A stretch of 64,000 bases of DNA from Prevotella sp. GTDB taxonomy: Bacteria; Bacteroidota; Bacteroidia; Bacteroidales; Bacteroidaceae. Both the position numbers and the translations under genes were made by a program. Positions within the stretch are counted from its first letter, which is position 1. Each line of letters opens with the position of its first letter. The stretch lies in NCBI GenBank assembly GCA_017428055.1, contig JAFRRN010000014.1:1-64000 (forward strand), in the 5' to 3' direction. The notes under the pieces are model-generated. The model was given only the letters and a program-made list of their open reading frames with translations. It did no database searches and was not told where the DNA came from. Below are positions 53,301 through 60,761 of the stretch, one piece after another.

Positions 53301-54917
53301 GGGTTCAAGGTCAACGAGGTAATCGCCAAGACGCGCCATAGCATCCCCGGCATCTCACTCATCTCGCCCCCACCCCATCACGACATCTATAGCATCGAGG
53401 ACTTGGCACAACTCATCTTCGACCTGAAGAACGTCAACCCGACGGCAGCCATATCCGTGAAGCTCGTGGCAGAGAGCGGTGTGGGAACGATCGCTGCGGG
53501 TGTAGCCAAGGCAAAAGCAGACCTCATCGTCATCAGCGGCGCTGAAGGCGGTACGGGAGCATCGCCCGCGTCATCGATGCGGTTTGCCGGCATTTCCCCC
53601 GAAATTGGCCTCTCTGAAACACAGCAGACACTTGTCCGCAACGGCTTACGTGGCAATGTCCGCCTACAAGTGGACGGTCAAATCAAGACGGGACGTGATG
53701 TGGTACTGATGGCATTGCTTGGTGCGGAGGAGTTTGGATTCGGAACAGCCGTACTTATCGTCCTCGGTTGTGTGATGATGCGTAAATGCAACTTGAACAC
53801 ATGCCCGATGGGCGTGGCAACGCAGAATCCCCTATTACGAAAACATTTCATGGGAAAGTACGAATACCTTGTCAATTACTTCACATTCCTTGCCCAAGAG
53901 GTACGCGAATACCTTGCGGAAATGGGATTCAAGACATTGAACGACATCGTGGGACATACTGAATTGATTGAGACCAAACCATCGATACTCGATTTCAGCA
54001 GGTTACTGAACAAGGAAGAAGGTACTCTCCACTTCACGGGAGACTTCCACCAACCATCCATCCCATTGGGAATGCAAGGGAATGTTCTAGATGAACAGAT
54101 GATTGTGGCAGCGCGACGGGCCATTGATTACCAAGACGATGGAGTGAGCCTTGACTATGCCATCAAGAATACTAACCGCGCTGTTGGTGCCATGCTCTCT
54201 GGTTTCATTGCCAAGAAACATGGCGAGAAGGGCCTTCCCGATGACACCATCAATGTGAAATTCAAGGGGGCGGCAGGGCAGTCATTCGGTGCTTTCTTGG
54301 TTCGGGGCGTAGCATTCAGGCTCGAAGGGGAGACAAATGACTATTTCGCCAAGGGCCTCTCGGGCGGACGTATCGCCATCCTACCTCCGACACGTGCCAA
54401 TTTCAATGCCGAGGACAACATCATCGCGGGCAATACGGGATTATATGGAGCCACCGCCGGCGAACTATATATCAATGGCAAGGTGGGCGAAAGGTTCGGC
54501 GTACGCAATTCGGGAGCCATTGCCGTCATTGAAGGGGCGGGCGACCATTGCTGCGAATACATGACCGGAGGGCGCGTGGTGGTACTCGGAGAGACGGGGC
54601 GCAACTTCGCCGCTGGCATGTCGGGCGGTGTGGCATACGTATGGGATAGGCACCATCATTTCGACTACTTCTGCAATATGGATATGGTGGAGATCAATCT
54701 CGTCGAGGATAGTGTCAGCAGAAAAGAGCTTCACGAGCTTATCCGCCAACACTATCTCTACACAGGATCGAAACTCGCCCGAACGATGTTGGATGACTGG
54801 AACCGATACATCGAGGACTTCATCCAAGTCGTGCCTATCGAGTACAAGCGGGTATTGCAAGAGGAGCAGATGGCTAAACTGCAACAAAAAATCGCAGACA
54901 TGCAGCGTGATTATTAA
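50319..54917 (+). CDS. gltB: Glutamate synthase large subunit
   Basis: A 1532-residue GOGAT alpha subunit making two glutamates from glutamine and 2-oxoglutarate. N-terminal Ntn glutaminase: a propeptide of about 20 residues precedes the nucleophile Cys in HDACGVGMVVNI. The central and FMN synthase domains contain ISVKLVAESGVGTIAAGVAK and AEGGTGASP, and the 3Fe-4S site is C-VMMRK-C-NLNT-C. The C-terminal beta-helix ends with SGGVAYVWDRHHHF. I prefer the ATG at 50319, where AAGGAT lies 6 nt upstream, over 50292. It is followed 42 nt later by gltD. Confidence 0.97.
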   Translation: MTKRKLNNLEKGLYQSSYEHDACGVGMVVNIHGNKSHELVDNALRVLENMRHRGAEVGKDGDGAGIMLQIPHEFILLQGIPVPEKGKYGTGLVFLPKETKAQGEILSVMIEEIEREGLQLMHLRTVPTHSECLGEAARHTEPDIKQVFITGATDGHVDTFIRTLYIIRKRIEKRIAQMVGNWQHEETPNPFKDFYICSLSNANIIYKGMLSSMQVRQYYPDLTNPYLTSGLALVHSRFSTNTFPTWALAQPFRLLAHNGEINTIRGNRGWMKARESVLNSEALGDTKQISPIVQPGMSDSASLDNVLEFFVMSGLSLPHAMSVMVPESFNDKNPISEELKAFYEYHSILMEPWDGPAALLFSDGRFAGGMLDRNGLRPARYTITKNDMMVVASEVGVMDFDPTEIAEKGRLQPGKILLIDTKEGKIYYDGDIKRQLAEEHPYREWLNTNRIQLEKLKSGRHVENAIDDLLQSEVMFGYGEEDVSSTIIPMATNGQEPTASMGNDTPLAVLSDKPQVFFNYFRQQFAQVTNPAIDSIREELVMSLTEYIGRVGTGILKPDETNCKMVRLPHPILNNTQIDILCNIRYKGFNTIKLPMTFRTNTPPIHQGAGANSQHGDYGESLRTALDKLCKDAEKAVDEGYNYIILTDKIPSLPQNEAFIPSLLAVSAVHHYLISVGKRVQTALIVESGEIRETMHAALLLGYGASAICPYLTFAILDNLVKNHKIQEDYATAEKNYIKAVKKGLFKIMAKMGISTIRSYRGAKIFESIGLSESLLRTYFGTEVSTIGGIGLEKIAHDAIMMRSKALGIMGSGNAIAYGTEVVENQGQFHWRKDGIKHAWNPETITTLQLATRTGSYEKYKEFSRLVDEKDSPIFIRDFLRFRHHPIPIDEVEPVSEIVKHFVAGAMSFGALSKEAHEAICLAMNKLGGRSNTGEGGEDSERFHSSYDGISLNSKTKQVASGRFGVTTEYLVNAEEIQIKVAQGAKPGEGGQLPGFKVNEVIAKTRHSIPGISLISPPPHHDIYSIEDLAQLIFDLKNVNPTAAISVKLVAESGVGTIAAGVAKAKADLIVISGAEGGTGASPASSMRFAGISPEIGLSETQQTLVRNGLRGNVRLQVDGQIKTGRDVVLMALLGAEEFGFGTAVLIVLGCVMMRKCNLNTCPMGVATQNPLLRKHFMGKYEYLVNYFTFLAQEVREYLAEMGFKTLNDIVGHTELIETKPSILDFSRLLNKEEGTLHFTGDFHQPSIPLGMQGNVLDEQMIVAARRAIDYQDDGVSLDYAIKNTNRAVGAMLSGFIAKKHGEKGLPDDTINVKFKGAAGQSFGAFLVRGVAFRLEGETNDYFAKGLSGGRIAILPPTRANFNAEDNIIAGNTGLYGATAGELYINGKVGERFGVRNSGAIAVIEGAGDHCCEYMTGGRVVVLGETGRNFAAGMSGGVAYVWDRHHHFDYFCNMDMVEINLVEDSVSRKELHELIRQHYLYTGSKLARTMLDDWNRYIEDFIQVVPIEYKRVLQEEQMAKLQQKIADMQRDY

Positions 54918-54959
54918 TAAGGTAATGATTAAAGAGTTTATTTAATTGCAAAACAAATC

Positions 54960-56321
54960 ATGGGAAATCCAAAAGCATTTTTAGAGATACACCGCCAAGA
55001 GGCGGGCTACCGTCCGATTCACGATAGAATCCACGACTTCGGGGAAGTAGAACAGACACTCAGCGCACGTGAACGCAAGTTGCAGGCATCAAGGTGCATG
55101 GACTGCGGCGTTCCTTTCTGCCACTGGGCGTGTCCTTTGGGCAATAAGCCACCCGAGTGGAACGATGCGCTCTTCAAGGGTGAATGGGAAGTGGCTTATC
55201 GTTTGCTCAATGCCACCAACCCCTTCCCTGAGTTCACGGGGCGTGTCTGCCCAGCCCTATGTGAAAAGGCATGTGTGCTGAATCTCATCGAACACGAGCC
55301 AACCACCAACCGAGAGGATGAGGCTGCCATCGCCGAGGCGGCATTTCGGGAAGGGTACATCAATGTACATCACCCTGTCCGCAACGGAAAAAAGGTTGCC
55401 GTGATTGGTGCTGGGCCAGCGGGGTTGGCGGCTGCTAACGACCTGAACCTCAAGGGATACCAAGTCGTTGTCTATGAACGGAACGAGGCAGCGGGCGGAT
55501 TGCTCCGATATGGCATACCCAACTTCAAGCTCAACAAAGCCATCATCGACCGCCGCCTTCGTCTGTTAGAGGAAGAAGGCATAGAATTCCGCTATAGCGA
55601 AGATGTCCAGCATGAAGCAATAGCACAACTCACAAAGCAATACGATGCCATCGTCATTGCCACTGGCACCCCTACAGCCCGCGATCTGCATGTGCCTGGC
55701 AGGGATTTGAAGGGAGTCCACCTCGCCTTGGAACTGCTTGCCCAACAAAACAGGGTGTTGGCAGGCATGGAATATTCGAAAGAAGAGCGCATTACCTGCA
55801 AAGGGAAAGATGTCCTTGTCATCGGTGGAGGCGACACAGGCAGCGACTGCATTGGCACCGCACACCGTCAAGGGTGCAAAAGCGTGACACAGATAGAAAT
55901 CATGCCGAAACCCGTAGAAGGACCTATTGACCCCAACAATCCATGGCCAAACTACCCTCGCACCATGAAGACAACATCAAGCCATGAAGAGGGATGCATT
56001 AGAAGGTGGAACATCAACACCCTTGAGTTTCTTGGCAAAGACGGGAAACTCTCTGGCGTGAAGATACAGGAAATCGATTGGAAACCTAACCCTGACGGTG
56101 GCCGCCCCATCATGGTAGAGAAAGGAAAACCCGAAATCATCAAGGCAGAGATAGTCCTCTTGGCAATGGGATTCCTCAAGCCCGAACACCCAGCCTATCC
56201 CCAAAACGTATTCGTCTGCGGTGATGCCGCCAATGGAGCATCCCTCGTGGTAAGTGCTATGGCAAGCGGAAAGCAAGCCGCCGTGAAAGTAAATAACTTT
56301 TTAGATACAAATGCTCACTGA
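54960..56321 (+). CDS. gltD: Glutamate synthase small subunit
   Basis: A 453-residue GOGAT beta subunit that takes electrons from NAD(P)H and passes them to GltB. The N-terminal 4Fe-4S region has CMDCGVPFCHWACPLGN and RVCPALCEKACVLN. FAD binding is VIGAGPAGLAAANDL and the pyridine nucleotide site is VIGGGDTGSDCIGTA; a GDAANGASLVV loop binds flavin near the end. Length is close to the family norm (about 470). Its stop codon is 2 nt from the stop of the convergent GH30 gene, leaving no room for a separate terminator between them. Confidence 0.96.
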   Translation: MGNPKAFLEIHRQEAGYRPIHDRIHDFGEVEQTLSARERKLQASRCMDCGVPFCHWACPLGNKPPEWNDALFKGEWEVAYRLLNATNPFPEFTGRVCPALCEKACVLNLIEHEPTTNREDEAAIAEAAFREGYINVHHPVRNGKKVAVIGAGPAGLAAANDLNLKGYQVVVYERNEAAGGLLRYGIPNFKLNKAIIDRRLRLLEEEGIEFRYSEDVQHEAIAQLTKQYDAIVIATGTPTARDLHVPGRDLKGVHLALELLAQQNRVLAGMEYSKEERITCKGKDVLVIGGGDTGSDCIGTAHRQGCKSVTQIEIMPKPVEGPIDPNNPWPNYPRTMKTTSSHEEGCIRRWNINTLEFLGKDGKLSGVKIQEIDWKPNPDGGRPIMVEKGKPEIIKAEIVLLAMGFLKPEHPAYPQNVFVCGDAANGASLVVSAMASGKQAAVKVNNFLDTNAH

Positions 56322-56323
56322 CA

Positions 56324-57850
56324 TTAACGCCCCATCAATAAGATTCTGGAATCACCATTAGCACTTTTCTCAACACATACTCCGTGGGGCTTTACCAATT
56401 GTCGTCCCTGTAGGTCGTAATAGACCTTGGCTCCATCATCATTTGCCAGCTTCACATCTTCGATAGCCGCACTGGCTTGGTCAATCATGAAGATATATGT
56501 GTTAAGGCTGCGGGCTGGCATCTCAACAGTCACCTCTCTTGTAGGTTCGTCAATCGTTATTGGGTTCTCTTGACAGAGATTCTCGGTCTCATTGCCTGTT
56601 GACAAAAGATGTACACCGCTCTTCACTTTATAAGGCAATGTCAATTTCAGGTCAACGGCATTCTTCGTGGTGTCGATAGCCATAACGATGAGCGAGTCGC
56701 CCTTGATATAGGCAGAATACTCCGAAGCAGCCTCTGTTCCAGAGGTCTTGTCGCGTGAGGTGGTCAGGCGAGTGGAGCCAGTAACGTGTTTTGAGAAGTG
56801 AGACATGACAAAGGCTCGTGGCAGCAGTTTGTTCTTGGTCTTATTCTCTGCGCCATACTTTGCCTCGCCCGTACTCACGAATGCCCAGTGTGCGCGCATA
56901 TACCAATAGATATATCCCGTGCAGCCAGCCAGCATACACTCGTTGAGTTCCTCGGCAAAGAGAAGTTGTTCGTGCCAAGTGGGCAAACGGTCACCGATAT
57001 TGTCTGTCGAGGAGTGTTCGGTCATCCACACCTCCTTACCATACTTGGCAGCAAGAACAGCCGATTGTTTCATATAGTCGAGGGGCGCATGACCATAGAG
57101 GTGTCCTGCCACGATGTCAATCTGCTCGCGGCACGTTGGGTCGTTCATCAACGGGTCGGTATAATTTTGAGTAAAGCCTAAGCTCTCGCCGCTAATCAGC
57201 TTTACGCCAGGATAGGTTTCCCTGTCGAGTAAGTAGGCATAGTTCTTGACAAGCTTTACCAAGTCTTGAGGGTCGTAGAGGCATCCAGAGTAACTTACCC
57301 ACCAATCGGGTTCGTTCTGGATAGAAACGGCATCGACGTTGACACCATTTTTCTTCATGTAAGCCAGGAAAGTGTTTAGCCACGGGAAGAATTTCTCATA
57401 GCAGTCCTCACGCAGCTTACCTCTCTGGTAGCCTTGGTCTTCGGCATTGCCGCCCTGTGCCGTTCCGTTGGTCTTATAGTCTCCAGGGGGAGACCATGGT
57501 GTGCCAAAGACGATGCCGCCACGCTGTTTGACTAATTTGGCAGATGGCAGCGAGCCTTTCCAATCGTAGGGCGAGTCCCAATTGCCCCACTCTGGGACAA
57601 CGATGTCGCCTACAAAGTTAGGCGAGATTTCCATACGCATGATGTTCAGTCCAATCTTCGATGTAGGACCGTAGAGTAGTCTCACGGGATTAGTGTCAGT
57701 GCCAAACGGACACATGGCACCATCACAACAGGCAGCACCAAACCCCGTAATGGTCTGCTTGCGAGTACTGTTCACTGTCAGAGTGATGGTTGCGGCTTGT
57801 ATTGCAGCAACGACAACCATTACGATAATAGAAGTAATAATCCTTTTCAT
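56324..57850 (-). CDS. Secreted GH30 glycosidase, glucuronoxylanase-like
   Basis: A 508-residue exported GH30 enzyme with a signal peptide about 1-19. The TIM barrel begins TITGFGAACCDG, with acid/base E180 in VSIQNEPDW and nucleophile E278 in VWMTEHSSTD. The beta-sandwich follows. The IQNEPDW..SYSGCLYD and TEHSSTD segments look like the GH30_8 glucuronoxylanase branch, but specificity is not certain. The end, KVYYDLQGRQLVKPHGVCVE, is a type IX-style sorting tag. With the upstream GH3 enzyme it suggests xylan attack outside the cell followed by oligosaccharide trimming. Confidence 0.9.
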   Translation of the reverse strand: MKRIITSIIVMVVVAAIQAATITLTVNSTRKQTITGFGAACCDGAMCPFGTDTNPVRLLYGPTSKIGLNIMRMEISPNFVGDIVVPEWGNWDSPYDWKGSLPSAKLVKQRGGIVFGTPWSPPGDYKTNGTAQGGNAEDQGYQRGKLREDCYEKFFPWLNTFLAYMKKNGVNVDAVSIQNEPDWWVSYSGCLYDPQDLVKLVKNYAYLLDRETYPGVKLISGESLGFTQNYTDPLMNDPTCREQIDIVAGHLYGHAPLDYMKQSAVLAAKYGKEVWMTEHSSTDNIGDRLPTWHEQLLFAEELNECMLAGCTGYIYWYMRAHWAFVSTGEAKYGAENKTKNKLLPRAFVMSHFSKHVTGSTRLTTSRDKTSGTEAASEYSAYIKGDSLIVMAIDTTKNAVDLKLTLPYKVKSGVHLLSTGNETENLCQENPITIDEPTREVTVEMPARSLNTYIFMIDQASAAIEDVKLANDDGAKVYYDLQGRQLVKPHGVCVEKSANGDSRILLMGR

Positions 57851-57929
57851 GGAAGTATAAAATGAGTAATTATAGTTATCATATTCATAAATATATCAAG
57901 GTGCGAAAGCTACAAATAAGAATTCGCTG

Positions 57930-57937
57930 CAAATTTA
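57930..57937 (-). promoter_or_regulatory. -7 box of the GH30 gene
   Basis: Minus-strand TAAATTTG, an exact TAnnTTTG match, about 80 nt upstream of the GH30 start. The -33 region is poor. The hairpin at 58009-58043 separates it from the upstream GH3 gene, supporting a separate transcript. Confidence 0.5.
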
Positions 57938-58008
57938 GCAATAAAAACTGGCATATCGCACGACCCCTTAACCTTTTTATATATATTATCGTGAAAGGAA
58001 AGAAACAT

Positions 58009-58043
58009 TTAGAGGATGACACCACATTGGTATCATCCTCTAA
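58009..58043. terminator. Hairpin after the GH3 gene
   Basis: TTAGAGGATGA (58009-58019) pairs perfectly with TCATCCTCTAA (58033-58043) around a 13-nt loop that can close further (ACC/GGT). It lies 34 nt past the GH3 stop on the minus strand and is followed there by ATGTTTCTTTCC, a moderately U-rich tail. Confidence 0.7.
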
Positions 58044-58076
58044 CTACGCTTGACGTAAGGATTAAGAAGCCAACTC

Positions 58077-60698
58077 TTATAAATTGACAACGAGTCTTTG
58101 CAAGTCAGTGTCCTTGCTGGAACCACCTACCATCAGTTCGTGTTTGCCTTTCACCACACGCATGGTGTTGGTCTGCTCGTCCCATGTCTCGAAGTCGTTG
58201 CCAGCGAATGGAATCTCCACCACCTTGGTCTCGCCCGCCTTCAACGACACTTGCCGATAAGCACGGAGCGTCTTCAATGGTCCGCCGATGTCTGCCAACC
58301 GCCTCATGTAGACTTGCACCGTCTCTTCGCCATCACGGTTGCCCGCATTGGTGACATTGACCGTCACGATGCCTTTTTTCGCATTGTATTTCGGTTTGGA
58401 ATAACGATACTGCGTATAGCTCAATCCATATCCGAAGGGGAACAAGGGCTCATCCTTGAAGTAACGGTAAGTGCGGTTCGCCATCATGTAATCTTCATAG
58501 TCGGGCAATTGATTGACATTCTTATAGAACGTCACAGGCAACTTGCCTTGGGGGTTGTAGTCGCCAAACAGCACATCCGCCACAGCCTTTCCGCCCTGCT
58601 CTCCACCGTACCAAGCCTGAAGGATGGCATCAGCATTCTCCGTCTCCGGCACCAAGGCGACGGCACTTCCCGAGCAATTGACAAAGACGACATGCTTGCC
58701 CGCCTTGTGGAGGGCGGCAATCAAGTCACGCTGCGCTTGGGGAAGTTCGATGTCGGTGCGGTCGCCGCCACGGAATCCCGGCTCGTTCACTTTCATCTCC
58801 TCACCCTCTAATCTGGGTGAGATACCACCCACGAAGACGACGACATCGGCATCTGCCACCTCGTTGACGACCTCTTGATGTGTGGGAGTGAGCTTCTTAC
58901 AAATGTCGAATTGCATCACTGCCATATCAAAGTCTTGCACATAGTCGATTTGGAATTGGTATGCCTCGCCCGCCTTAACACGGATTTCCTTACGTGTCTC
59001 GTTGATGCGGTTGCGTCCTTTCCAGTTGTCGATGAGTGTGTCACCATTGACAATGAGACGCGCCTTGTCATCGCTACCCATCGAGATGATGAGTGTCTCG
59101 TCGGCAGTGGGGTTAAATATTCCCTGGTATTGGGCTGAGAACTTTTCCAGGTTCACCCCCGGCGCAAAGACTGTTGCCCCTCCATTGCTCAAGTTGATGG
59201 GCTGGCTGATGACGAGGTGATTGACTGGGTCGCCTTTCATGTCGGTGTTGTTCCAATAAGTGGCATTCATTCCCCGCTGTCCATCCATCGTCGTAAAGCA
59301 ATTGAAACGGCTTTCAAAAGTCTCGTTTCGCGTGAAACCACAGCCGGGAACATACTTCACGTCATATCCCATCTTGTCACGGATGCCCTTGAGGATAGTG
59401 GTGGTCTGCGTGGGATAACCGCTATAGTTGCCCCACATCATCACGGAGTCGTTGGCATTGGGTCCCATGACGACCACCTTTTGGCTTTTCTTCAATGGGA
59501 GGATGCCGTCCCTGTTTTGCAACAAGACAATACTCTTGCGAGCCATGTCGAGTGCCAATTGCTTATGGGCAGGACATGCAATAACGTTAGGAGAGACCTT
59601 TGTCCAAGCTACCATTTCGTCAGGGTCGAAGTCGCCCAGCTCAAAACGGGCGACAAGCAACCGCTTGAGGCTCTTGTCAATCTCGCCTTCCGTCACCTCT
59701 CCCGCCTTGACGGCATCGGGCAACGAGCGGTAATTGGAACCGCATTCCACGTCTGTCCCAGCGCGGACTGCCGATGCCGAGGCGGCATGTACGTTGGGCG
59801 AGAACCCGTGATACCCAGGTTTCCAGAAGTCACTGATGGCACCGCAGTCGCTGGTGATTAGTCCCTTGAATCCCCACTCATCACGTAGAATCTGCTGCTC
59901 GTATCTGCTATTGCCACAACAAGGCTCCCCGTCGATGCGCTGATAGGCACACATCACCTCAGCGACCTCGCCGTCTTGCACAAGCGACTTGAAAGCGGGA
60001 AGATATGTCTCCCACAAATCACGGGAAGGAAGATTCTCAAGATTGAACTGATGCCTGTTCCATTCCGGGCCGCTATGCACGGCAAAATGTTTGGCACAAG
60101 CCAACAGCTTCTTGTATTTGCCCGTAGCGGGAACGCCCGTGGGCGACCATAGCCACTCGCCCTCGTAGGTCATTCCCTGCAAACCACGCACCACGGCGAG
60201 ACCCATCTTCGTGGTGAGGAATGGGTCTTCACCGTATGTCTCCTGTCCACGTCCCCACCGAGGGTCGCGGAAGATATTGATGTTTGGAGTCCAGAACGAC
60301 AGCCCTTGGTAGCGTTTGGGGTTGCCCTTTTGTTTAGCAAGGGTATTCTTGGCACGTGCCTCATCGCTCACGGCTGTGAAGACTTGGTGGAGCAAGGCGT
60401 CATCCCATGATGCCGCCATCGCCATGGTAATGGGGAACACGGTGGCAAACCCGTTTCGACCAATGCCATGCAAAGCCTCATTCCACCACTCGAAATGCGG
60501 TACGCCGAGACGGGTGATCTCTTTCGAACCGTCCATCATCAACTGCGTCTTCTCTTCCAATGTCAACCGTTTGCAGAGGTCTTCGGCTCTCTGTTCGGCA
60601 GACAACGCCGGGTTTTGGAACGGATATGTATATGACTGGGCGTGGGCAGAGCCTATCGCCATCATCATGGATAGAATCAACAATCCTCTCTTTCTCAT
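58077..60698 (-). CDS. Secreted GH3 beta-glycosidase with PA14-like insert
   Basis: An 873-residue exported GH3 enzyme, signal peptide 1-20 (AIGSAHAQ). The first barrel holds NEALHGIGRNG, DPRWGRGQETYGEDPFL and KHFAVHSG; the nucleophile is D284 in ITSDCGAISD. The second alpha/beta domain contains an inserted PA14-like beta-barrel at about 450-590 (MNATYWNNTDMKGDPV, STGSDDKARLIVNGD-like strands). The C-terminal fibronectin-III-like domain ends the protein. The N-E-A-L-H-G and RWGRGQETYGEDP sequences fit beta-xylosidase-type GH3 enzymes. Upstream, TATTTTTG on the minus strand (60727-60734) may serve as its own -7 box. Confidence 0.92.
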   Translation of the reverse strand: MRKRGLLILSMMMAIGSAHAQSYTYPFQNPALSAEQRAEDLCKRLTLEEKTQLMMDGSKEITRLGVPHFEWWNEALHGIGRNGFATVFPITMAMAASWDDALLHQVFTAVSDEARAKNTLAKQKGNPKRYQGLSFWTPNINIFRDPRWGRGQETYGEDPFLTTKMGLAVVRGLQGMTYEGEWLWSPTGVPATGKYKKLLACAKHFAVHSGPEWNRHQFNLENLPSRDLWETYLPAFKSLVQDGEVAEVMCAYQRIDGEPCCGNSRYEQQILRDEWGFKGLITSDCGAISDFWKPGYHGFSPNVHAASASAVRAGTDVECGSNYRSLPDAVKAGEVTEGEIDKSLKRLLVARFELGDFDPDEMVAWTKVSPNVIACPAHKQLALDMARKSIVLLQNRDGILPLKKSQKVVVMGPNANDSVMMWGNYSGYPTQTTTILKGIRDKMGYDVKYVPGCGFTRNETFESRFNCFTTMDGQRGMNATYWNNTDMKGDPVNHLVISQPINLSNGGATVFAPGVNLEKFSAQYQGIFNPTADETLIISMGSDDKARLIVNGDTLIDNWKGRNRINETRKEIRVKAGEAYQFQIDYVQDFDMAVMQFDICKKLTPTHQEVVNEVADADVVVFVGGISPRLEGEEMKVNEPGFRGGDRTDIELPQAQRDLIAALHKAGKHVVFVNCSGSAVALVPETENADAILQAWYGGEQGGKAVADVLFGDYNPQGKLPVTFYKNVNQLPDYEDYMMANRTYRYFKDEPLFPFGYGLSYTQYRYSKPKYNAKKGIVTVNVTNAGNRDGEETVQVYMRRLADIGGPLKTLRAYRQVSLKAGETKVVEIPFAGNDFETWDEQTNTMRVVKGKHELMVGGSSKDTDLQRLVVNL

Positions 60699-60726
60699 AA
60701 TCTTTTGATGTTTTAGTTTGATAGTT

Positions 60727-60734
60727 CAAAAATA
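60727..60734 (-). promoter_or_regulatory. Possible -7 box of the GH3 gene
   Basis: Minus-strand TATTTTTG, 29 nt upstream of the GH3 start and only about 30 nt past the PL1 stop. No -33 TTTG is visible, so it may be a weak internal promoter. Confidence 0.35.
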
Positions 60735-60761
60735 GATAATGATGCGTTTTCTCACATATCC

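Noticed and set aside
57862..58053. Plus-strand 63-residue ORF antisense to the GH30 leader
   Set aside because: A/T-rich chance frame that runs across the GH30 -7 box and the GH3 terminator hairpin.
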